The notes beneath the pieces were generated by a model. That model searched no databases. It had not been told where the DNA came from and saw nothing but the letters and a program-made list of their open reading frames with translations. Shown here in pieces: positions 56,757 to 64,000 of a stretch of DNA of 64,000 nt. The translations under genes and the position numbers were made by a program. Each line of letters starts with the position of its first letter. The stretch's first letter is position 1. The stretch is taken from contig JANVFP010000001.1 of NCBI GenBank assembly GCA_027919835.1, positions 682,001 through 746,000 of the forward strand. The letters are read 5' to 3'. The DNA is from Lentinula raphanica (Eukaryota; Basidiomycota; Agaricomycetes; Agaricales; Omphalotaceae).

Positions 56757-59700
56757 CTAGCTGTGAGTAATGGCCGATTGAGGTAGAGAGTATTTTTGTA
56801 GGAGCTTTTCGACTGTATACGAAAGGCGTCAGTAGATACAAATGCTCATAGAATACGCCACAACTCACAGGAAACAAGATGTCTGCTGTTACCAGTTGAG
56901 ATACAGCGAAAGATAGCGAGGTGAGGTTGGATTTGATTGATCAAAGCTTCTCGTTGGTCAGCTTCAGCGAGAACAACGGCACGTTGTAAGACATAGTCAG
57001 CAAAAAAAGCTAGGTATCAATAACGACAGTCATGCTGATTCTCATAACCTACTGGCAAATTGATCCTTCATCATTGAAAGGACAACTGCACCCTCGGGTC
57101 TTGGTGTCAGTATCTCATCGGTCAGTTGACGGCGAGTGTCGGCATCAGCGAATTTCAAAGCCTTTTCGCAGACGTTCGAAGCATATTTGTGTCGAGCCAT
57201 GGCAAGGAGGTGTCCACGTAGCTGGAGCATGACAGCTGAACTGTCTTGTGGCTTTCCATGTTCACTCACAAATTGCATAACATAGTTCTGCATAAACTTG
57301 AGCAACGAAACAACTAGACAGAGTATCGTAGAACTCACGCCATACTAATCCTGGAACAACATGTGAGTGTTGACATGCAATTCTTCGATCAGAGGGGCTG
57401 TGAAGGGTTCCGGCAGATATTCAAACGCAAACGAGAGAACTCGACACCCAGAGGTATGAGTTGCAAGAATCTGCACATTTCCTCTGAATGTCTGAACAAA
57501 TCCGAGGCGTTCTGGAGAGACTCGTTCGATTATCTTTTGTATAACCTGTGACGATAATCCGTTAACAAACATGATTCTCCATGCTGATGTAGTTCGACTT
57601 ACATGGCTACCGTTCCCATCCTGAATGCACTCCATGACGTGCGGCTCCAATTCGCGAACAATTGAAGCTTGCTGCTCGGGAAGGATGTACTCAATGGCCT
57701 CCAAAGAGCGTGTTACAGCGTGAGGGAACTATATGTAAAACGGCCGCACCTTCTGCACGACTCGACAACCATACATCAGCTCGGAGAGTGCAAAATAATG
57801 TCCTGCTGATGAAGTATCAATCAACCTGTAAAATACAAACCAACGAATCGACCTACCTTCCAATTCCGCAGCGAGTCCGGATTTGTGAACTTGTGTCCAT
57901 GTTAGAACAATTTTTGAATTACCTGATGTTTTTGTGAGGACAAAATCATATAAGAGAACTCGCAAGATACAAACATAATTACCGAATACATCTTGAGTTA
58001 GCTGTAAAACATTGTGGGGGACTATTTCTTCATATACTTTTTGTTTTTCCTCGCTGGAAGCCGACTCGAGCCTGTGTTGAATAAGTCGAGAACCATGCTG
58101 GTCGCCACTGAATTCGACTATATGGTTGAATATATCCTACGAAATGAATCAGAATGACGCAAGAAATACAGCGTGGCCGAGCCTCGTATCTCACCCTGAG
58201 TTCCCAGTTTCGCATTCTATCCGCGTGAAACTCTTGAAGGAGGGGACTCTGCATCGCATTACGACCACTTTGCTGCATGCTCGGATGAAACATTCGGCCG
58301 CCACATTCGCACCGTACAGACTGGTGGGCATCATGAGAGGCAATTGAGGGTACTCCATGTTCGTCGGATAGATAGGCAAATGTGAAGAAAAACCTGCACG
58401 AGGAAACATCAGAGTGTGCGCGATAAGCTGCTGCTGATAATCAAGAGTATACTAGAAGTCTATCAGCGCTATCACGAGAACAACAAGAAGCAAACTCACT
58501 GAAAGTTCGTGTTTCTTTTCCAACAAAGCATGAGGCAGTTGAGGAGACATCAAAGAACTCGAAGTAGGTGACGGAAACATGATTCCTTGTTGAGCAGGAT
58601 AGTAGAACGGTGAGGCAGGAGGACGATGAGGAAAATCATAGAACGGATTCGGTTGACGGTGGTCGCTGGGAGGAGTAGGAAGGAGACCTTGAGGCATTGC
58701 AGGATAAGGCGCACTGCTCAAAGCAGGTGAACCGTACACGGATGGATCCACAAGTGCTCTAGATGCGTCGAAACCATATGCGTCGTCAGAAGCTCCAGGG
58801 TAGCTGTTATAGGAGGCACGAGGAAGAGACGCGGGGGGTTGAAGTTGAGGGCGCATGCCAGAGGACATCAGAACTACTTCTCGGACGACTAGAGTAATCG
58901 TCTTCGACAGCCATTCCACGAAAACTCAGGGAAAGGTCCTCCAGAGCAGAAGGAGCTGTATTTGAATCAGATTGTCATATCCCGAAGCACCCGTAAGAGG
59001 AGATGAATGAATCGTCTGATGCGGGGCAGAGTATGGGGTCGGGGCGAATGAGGCGGAGGCGGAGGCAGGTGCGGTGTGGAAGGGAGTATTGTTTGAATCC
59101 GTGTTACCGGTATGGTCAAATACTTGCGGCAAAAGCTTCGCAGGGCGATTTTCCTGGCGAAAATGATAAGCACATATAAGATCATAAACCCTAAAGCTAA
59201 TGACAAAAACATACTGCTCTTGGTCCCAAGAAGGATGTTGCCGAAGCTTGCCTTTGCCTGGAGGGATGTAAGCTCAGTGGCGTTCGAGCTTCATGCTGCA
59301 TACATATATGACGCTTTTCAGCTTGCACATTTATGCGTAATATGGTCAAAAAACTTGTCAACTGTGAAGATTGTTCGAGTTTCGAAAGATTTTGGGTGAC
59401 ATTCTCATCCCACGTGCTACTGGTTGGCCTGGACGATGTCCAACCTTCACGGATGGTTCCACGGTAGCCGGCGTCGTTTTGAGAGGATGGGATATCTCCA
59501 ATGCTGACTGCTGAAGAAATTGAAGGATCGCATTGAGAAGAAGGAGAACTGGAACCCCAGACCTGGAAGAAAGTCAATGAATACTAGAAGCTAAGATTGA
59601 CGCGTTTTGCTTACTTGCCTCCTTGAATCGTAATCCATGAGACTGCTTCCACCGCCCACACCAACACAAGGCATATTCTCCGTCGTGTTCAGGGTATTAA
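56757..59700 (-). pseudogene. Pumilio/Puf3-like RNA-binding protein, disrupted
   Basis: Successive exons encode a Puf3-like protein: a Pro/Ser/Gln-rich N-terminus (QVWGSSSPSSQCDPS, GKGKLRQHPSWDQEQ, SLEDLSLSFRGMAVEDDY-type block) and Puf repeats ([122 protein letters not shown]), ending EKLLQKYSLPQSAITHS with stop 56757-56759. It appears disabled: TAA (57902-57904) replaces the Glu of LFEHG, a base seems missing just after it, TAG (57345-57347) replaces Gln in QDQYG, and frame breaks occur near 58866 and 58975. PUF proteins bind 3' UTRs of mitochondrial and other mRNAs; a functional copy should exist elsewhere. The 5' end is uncertain. Confidence 0.8.
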
Positions 59701-59999
59701 GTCGACCAGAATGAGGTTGCTGGAAATTGAAAGCCGTTAGTCATTTTGGATGTTCCAAGGACGAGATAGGTGTGAATACGAACATTGGCTGGTGAGGTGA
59801 GGGAGTGCACGCTGGAATGACTAGAGGAACCACATGGTTCTCATGAAGAATCTCGAGCGATTGACCAATGCTCGAGCAGAAGGGGAGAGAGAGAGAGAGA
59901 GAGAAAACAAAAAGAGCGGCACTTGTCTTTAACGAAGGGCACACAAACCCGGAAGTCCATCCAAACTTATACATGTACTAGAAGATGGCGGAAATAGTG
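59701..59999. other. upstream region of the Pumilio copy, with GA run
   Basis: Contains a (GA)n run at about 59886-59904. The start codon of the Pumilio gene could lie near here but cannot be fixed. Confidence 0.35.
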
Positions 60000-60160
60000 A
60001 GTCACTACACATAACATCATAAACCCTAAAGCTAATGGCAAAAAATATCCTGTTCTTGGTCCCAAGAAGGATGTCGTCGAAGCTTGCCTTTGCCTGGAGG
60101 GCTGAAAACTCAGTGGCGTTCGAGCTTCATGCTGCATACATACTGTTCGTAAACCTACCA
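60000..60160 (-). pseudogene. copy of a Pumilio N-terminal exon
   Basis: 60015-60145 is a close copy of 59185-59310: both contain ATCATAAACCCTAAAGCTAA, TCTTGGTCCCAAGAAGGATG and GGCGTTCGAGCTTCATGCTG. It duplicates the small exon coding GKGKLRQHPSWDQEQ with its flanking introns. It lies outside the main gene on its 5' side and is not connected to a reading frame. Confidence 0.75.
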
Positions 60161-61065
60161 TACCATAGCCCGCAGACCAGGAGTCGAGAATGAGAAAAGC
60201 TGTAGTCATCCCCTCAAGGGCGGAGGCATTCCAAATTGTATCCGAAGGGGATTTCAGCAGCTAAGTGCTTCTGTATACCTGTGGGACATCGGGCGAAATT
60301 GTACATGAATTGGGAAGAGGAATACGTGAATCAAAAATGCTAACCATATCAGTGCATCCTCTGTTCGTCCCGCAAACAAGAAAGAATTGGCCATGACTTT
60401 GAACAATCTCCCATGAGATGATGCTTCACCGCCAGCACTTAGTCGTTTCTGTAGAGTTTCGTTTCATGACCGGCGCTACTTTGGATAGTGCAGATTTGGA
60501 GATCTCTGGTTGACTATTATGTGATGGAAGAAGTTGAAGTGCGTCTTTACTGTCTAGTCTGTTAATAAGGGCAAGGATGGGAAAAGTGACGCGTTCAGGT
60601 ATTCGTTTCCATGAGGACTTTCCAGTCTTTGAATCTGTCGATCAGAAGATTATTCTGGCTTTAGGATTTTTGACTCACCATGAAAAGGGATAACGCGTAA
60701 AATCTGCGCTCGATGTTCGAATATCCTGTCTCAAGTGGTAGTGATGGAGTTCAAGAACCCAATTACAGCTGGAATCTCTTTACCATATGATTGAATGAAG
60801 TCGTCCCTACAAATCGAAAATCATGAACTGAAGGCGGCGATTGGAAGCGACTGCACTTACTGAAGACGTCATATCAGTCAAATAGACCACAGAACCATAG
60901 ACAAGCATATGAAGACTATGTCAAGATAGCTGAATGGCGAAATGAAAACCAGACAATCTAAGAAAGATGGTCGCGGAGCCCCTTGAGTGTGAACGCTTGA
61001 CCTCCCGTCGAATATTTCATTAACAATTACTTGTATTAAGATACCTAGGTGCCAAATTGGATAGA
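60161..61065. other. gene-poor stretch
   Basis: No recognised gene or repeat besides short ORFs. Confidence 0.4.
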
Positions 61066-61654
61066 CTAGAAGTCATTGGGGTACTGAGCTCGAGCGTATA
61101 CAAGGGCTATGTTCCACACTCGTACAACATCATTTTGATTCACGATAGGAGAATTCAATTGGAGGAGAGCTCCTAACGCTTCGATGTCCGCGGTGGTCAT
61201 CAAATCCGAAGGGGGTTCAACTTGCACCTCGTTGAGAACCGGAGGAGGCCCGTGCCGTCCAAGCCAAGTGCTAGCACCCTCTTCGTGTACATAGTTTTGC
61301 CGTAGTGATTGTACCAAGTCTTCATCTTCTAAGCCCTCCCAATCGATGCCGAAGAGCTCTAACTCTTGATCTGTCATGGCGAAATCGTTCAGACTATTGC
61401 CTCGTATCCCGTGGACAAGCATGTCGAAGCCCCACATATCTTCCGGACTACGGCTTGGCCCGTCTCGCTGGGTTATTCGGTGATTATTCCAACTCTCGGC
61501 CCAGAATGCTAGAGCTTGGTTGATGGTATCCATGAACAAGTACTGAAGGAGCCAAATGTGGTTGGGATTGTTAATGTCCAGATAATGGTGTGCCTCGAGC
61601 TCAGAAAAGTAGTTGTTCCAATGCTGAGAAATGGAGACCGATACATCTACCCAC
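61066..61654 (-). pseudogene. C-terminal part of an integrase-like transposon protein
   Basis: The minus strand opens at WVDVSVSISQHWNNYFSELE and continues with AHHYLDINNPNHIWLLQYLF, INQALAFWAESWNNHRITQR and SRSPEDMWGFDMLVHGIRGN, then an acidic tail to TAA/TGA near 61066. LWVDV...W-N-F--LE-HH-LD-N---HIWLLH-LF and SPxDM-xFxMLxxGxRG are the end of the integrase-core proteins frequent in agaricomycete genomes. The 5' part, including the catalytic Asp residues, is missing: homology stops at the Trp-Val codons where the chromovirus LTR begins. It is interpreted as a gene split by that insertion. Confidence 0.7.
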
Positions 61655-62176
61655 TATCACAACTTAGAACTCACCTAGTTGTAGTTGCAAAGGTTGGGGA
61701 TAGTGACAGAGTATGAGCACAAGTTGATCACAAGAGGATAAAAGATGTTCTTGAATCTGGGGGATCCCAGAGATACATGAGAGTATTTATACTACTCTAG
61801 AGTGGAGCTACTATCTAATGATATCATAGTCCATGTCATAGTTGGAGCTACATGAAGTCATTATGATTCATGGTGAAGTCATGCATGAAGTCATCTATGA
61901 AGTCATCCTGTGGAGACTGTGGATGATTCATGGTGAAGTCATCTATGAAGTCATCTATGAAGTCATCCTGTGGATGCTTCACTTATTACATCATAAGACA
62001 ACCTGTTGTAATGTAGATATGGTGCAGAGCAAGCATGTCCCATCACTGGTTGTACAAATGAAAATATGTATGGCACAGAGATGATCAAATGATAAACTAC
62101 TACTGATAATATGATAAGATAGAGATAGGAGATAAGATAAGTGATTAAGGTAGAGAATAGAGAGAAATCTGTGACA
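61655..62176 (-). repeat. 3' LTR of the chromovirus
   Basis: On the minus strand the element has a purine tract GAAGAGGGGG followed by TGTCACAG, the usual start of a Ty3/gypsy LTR (62176). A TATA box (AGTATAAATACTC, about 61780-61795) sits in the distal half. The far end is placed at 61655 (plus strand TATCAC, near-inverse of GTGACA) because host homology resumes there. Length about 522 bp. The other LTR is outside the window, so the exact borders cannot be checked. Confidence 0.6.
61840..61985. repeat. GAAGTCAT(CTAT) repeats inside the LTR
   Basis: Repeated TGAAGTCATC/TATGAAGTCATC units and two copies of GATTCATGGTGAAGTCAT separated by about 60 bp. Such short repeats in the U3 part of an LTR often act as enhancer elements; that role is inferred. 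Confidence 0.65.
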
Positions 62177-64000
62177 TTACCCCCTCTTCTGATTCGAGCT
62201 CCGTTGAGAATATGTCCAGTTCCACACTTTCAATTGAATGATCAATCTGTTTTTTATATTCTTGAATTTTCTCTGGTGCATTTTTGAGATTTGCAGCAGG
62301 TTCCCAAGTATCATGATTTCGAGTAAAACCTTTCCATCTCACCAGATATTCCAATCTCTTTCTCTGAACTCGGTGTTGTAAAATTTTCTCCACTACCCAT
62401 TCTTCCTCTCCATCAACTATTATAGTTTCAGGAGTAGGAGCCTTTTGTCCTGGAATGGTAGATTCTGTATAGGTGGCAAGCTTGCTAGCATGAAAAACAG
62501 GATGTATTCCACGGTATTTTGGAGGTAGTTTCAGTTCAAAGGTCACATCTGATAGTTTTCTGATGATTTTAAATGGACCTTCAAATCTTGGCTGGAGAGC
62601 TCGTTCTGTAGTTTGATAGTCTTTAAGATTCAATAGAACCTTGTCTCCAACTTTAAAAGGTATGTTTTGAACTCCTTTGTCATAATACCATTTCATTCTT
62701 TCAGCTGCAAGCTTTAGAGCTGCTTTTGCTTGCTCTTGAGCTTCAAGTCTTTGTTGCATTATGTCATTAAAATCAATGGATCCCTGATTTTTAATGAGCA
62801 TAGGACCTGCACGAGGATGTCGACCATATTCCAGGAAGAAGGGACTCTCCTTGGTACCTTCATGTGCTTGATTGCTGTATGCAAACTCTGCTGTGCTTAG
62901 AAGATCGGCCCAGTCATTGAGATTATAGTCAACATAGCACCGAAGGTATTGTTCCAAAATCTGGTTAACACGTTCTGTTTGTCCATCAGTTTGTGGATGA
63001 TAGGCAGTTGACATAGTAGATTCAATTCCAAGTAGCCTGCACCATTCTTGGAAAACTTCAGCAGCAAACTGTGTTCCTCTATCAGATATTATTTGCAATG
63101 GGAGTCCATGCAGTGGATATATCCTGTCATAGAGTAACTTTGCTAAGTCTTTGGCTGTGAAATTATTTGTGATTGCAAAGAAGTGTGCACGCTTAGTCAA
63201 GCGATCTACCACAACACATATGGCATTGTGCTTTCCAGATGGTGGTAATTGAGTAATAAGGTCTATGGAAATAATTTCCCAAGGTCCATTTGGTACTCGA
63301 TTAGGTTGTAAGGGTCCAAAAGGCTGTTGTGAGCGATTTTTCATCCGCTGACAAGTATCACAGCCTGAGACATAATTTTTTACAAAGACTGACATCCCTG
63401 GCCACCAATAGTTTCGAGAAACGAGTTCATAGGTTTTCCATCTACCAGGATGTCCTGCTGATGGTAAATCATGATGCATTTGAACTATGCGTCTTCGTAG
63501 ATGATCATCTGTGCTCTTTGGAATATATATTTTACCACGGTAAAGTAGTAGACCATTTTCATAGTTCCACTCTTCTAGTGATTTCTTGAATTCACGTGGT
63601 CCTGATGACAGAAGTGATTTGTAATCCTTCGTAACTTCATCAGTTAGCAAGGCTTCTTTGACCTCCCTTAGGATTTGTTCATCATTGATAGGCGATTCAT
63701 GAGCAGCCTCAATAGCCTGAATGGCAAAAAATTCAGGTTTGAGTAAAATTTGATCTCGATTGTCGAGGTTTACCCCCTCCTCATGATCTGGCCTCCTGGA
63801 CAGAGGGTCTTCAGCCTGCATTGTTTTCCCTGGCTTATGCCGTAGAGAATAATCAAAGCGAGTAAGATACAGAGCCCATCTCGCTTGTCTTCGTGTTAGC
63901 TTCTGGGCAGACCGGAAATAAGTCAAATTCTGATGATCTGACCATATTTCAAATTTTTCTGGATGACCTTCCAAGTAATGTCGATATTCTTCCAATGCTC
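62145..64000 (-). CDS. Ty3/gypsy chromovirus polyprotein, 5' partial
   Basis: One open frame runs from the window edge to TAA at 62145. In order from its start: end of RNase H (YRHYLEGHPEKFEIWSDHQN, ADPLSRR); integrase zinc finger (HHDLPSAGHPGRWKTYELV, CDTCQRMK); integrase core with the catalytic Asp in ISIDLITQLPPSGKHN, the second in QIISDRGTQFAAEVFQ and Glu in HPQTDGQTERVNQILEQYL; then a C-terminal chromodomain (VEKILQHRVQRKRLEYLVRW, DTWEP). This domain order and the chromodomain define the chromovirus branch of Ty3/gypsy retrotransposons. Over 600 codons are open without a stop, which suggests a young copy. Gag, protease and reverse transcriptase lie outside the window. It transposes through an RNA intermediate; the chromodomain usually steers integration to heterochromatin. 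Confidence 0.95.
   Translation of the reverse strand, partial: ALEEYRHYLEGHPEKFEIWSDHQNLTYFRSAQKLTRRQARWALYLTRFDYSLRHKPGKTMQAEDPLSRRPDHEEGVNLDNRDQILLKPEFFAIQAIEAAHESPINDEQILREVKEALLTDEVTKDYKSLLSSGPREFKKSLEEWNYENGLLLYRGKIYIPKSTDDHLRRRIVQMHHDLPSAGHPGRWKTYELVSRNYWWPGMSVFVKNYVSGCDTCQRMKNRSQQPFGPLQPNRVPNGPWEIISIDLITQLPPSGKHNAICVVVDRLTKRAHFFAITNNFTAKDLAKLLYDRIYPLHGLPLQIISDRGTQFAAEVFQEWCRLLGIESTMSTAYHPQTDGQTERVNQILEQYLRCYVDYNLNDWADLLSTAEFAYSNQAHEGTKESPFFLEYGRHPRAGPMLIKNQGSIDFNDIMQQRLEAQEQAKAALKLAAERMKWYYDKGVQNIPFKVGDKVLLNLKDYQTTERALQPRFEGPFKIIRKLSDVTFELKLPPKYRGIHPVFHASKLATYTESTIPGQKAPTPETIIVDGEEEWVVEKILQHRVQRKRLEYLVRWKGFTRNHDTWEPAANLKNAPEKIQEYKKQIDHSIESVELDIFSTELESEEGVMSQISLYSLP

Noticed and set aside
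61840..61985. GAAGTCAT repeats as a coding repeat
   Set aside because: The 80-codon plus-strand ORF here is only a translation of LTR repeats; nothing else supports a gene.

Overview
The window looks like nuclear DNA of a mushroom-forming basidiomycete (Agaricomycetes, probably Agaricales). The evidence is: genes cut by many 45-70 bp introns with GTRNGT donors and YAG acceptors; several families typical of that class (DUF6535 membrane protein, DUF6589 protein, fungal BTB protein, fungal 7-TM protein, T5orf172 protein, a kinase with an MLKL-like N-terminal bundle); a Ty3/gypsy chromovirus; and an intron-containing tRNA-Glu. I cannot name a species. Gene models were spliced by hand from reading frames, splice motifs and remembered family signatures; no alignment or search was run.

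Layout. 1-1518: 3' end of a polyQ/Pro-rich SH3 protein. 1.5-3.4 kb: non-coding, with a dispersed CCCGGAAATTTT repeat. 3.6-7.7 kb: a tiny membrane protein, coatomer zeta subunit (-), a NIF3/YqfO-like CutA-fold protein (+) and a Hot13-like CHY zinc-finger protein (-). 8.3-17.3 kb: two tandem oligopeptide-transporter (OPT) genes. The first carries two frameshifts; the second is nearly intact; between them lies a relic of the NIF3 and CHY genes, so the duplicated block was once larger. 17.6-21.7 kb: a 7-TM protein and a BTB protein (both -). 24.2-27.3 kb: a RecQ-like helicase (+) and a DUF6589 protein (-), convergent and overlapping, both apparently truncated at the junction. 27.4-27.9 kb: a small secreted protein. 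28-31.7 kb: gene-poor, with one decayed coding remnant.

31.7-41.5 kb: DUF6535 membrane protein, a secreted protein of an uncharacterised fungal family, an NAD-binding epimerase-like protein, tRNA-Glu(UUC), 3-hydroxyacyl-CoA dehydrogenase, another secreted candidate, and a truncated Whi3-like RRM gene. 41.5-42.8 kb: a non-autonomous DNA transposon with 48-bp inverted repeats. 43-53.3 kb: a multi-pass membrane protein, the MLKL-like/kinase fusion, an FAD monooxygenase, a possible small membrane protein and a family-25 glycosyltransferase (all -). 54.5-55 kb: T5orf172 protein. 56.2-60.2 kb: a Pumilio (Puf3-like) gene with in-frame stops and frame breaks, flanked by partial duplicates of its own two ends. 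61-64 kb: a chromovirus (RNase H, integrase, chromodomain, one LTR) that has landed inside a second, integrase-like transposon gene.

There is no obvious metabolic cluster. Housekeeping genes (coatomer, fatty-acid dehydrogenase, tRNA) alternate with lineage-specific membrane, secreted and signalling genes and with islands of duplication, decay and transposons. The best leads are the MLKL-like/kinase fusion, the tandem duplication that captured neighbouring genes before they collapsed, the self-flanked Pumilio pseudogene, the helicase-DUF6589 junction, and the inverted-repeat element with dense TTTAAAC motifs.
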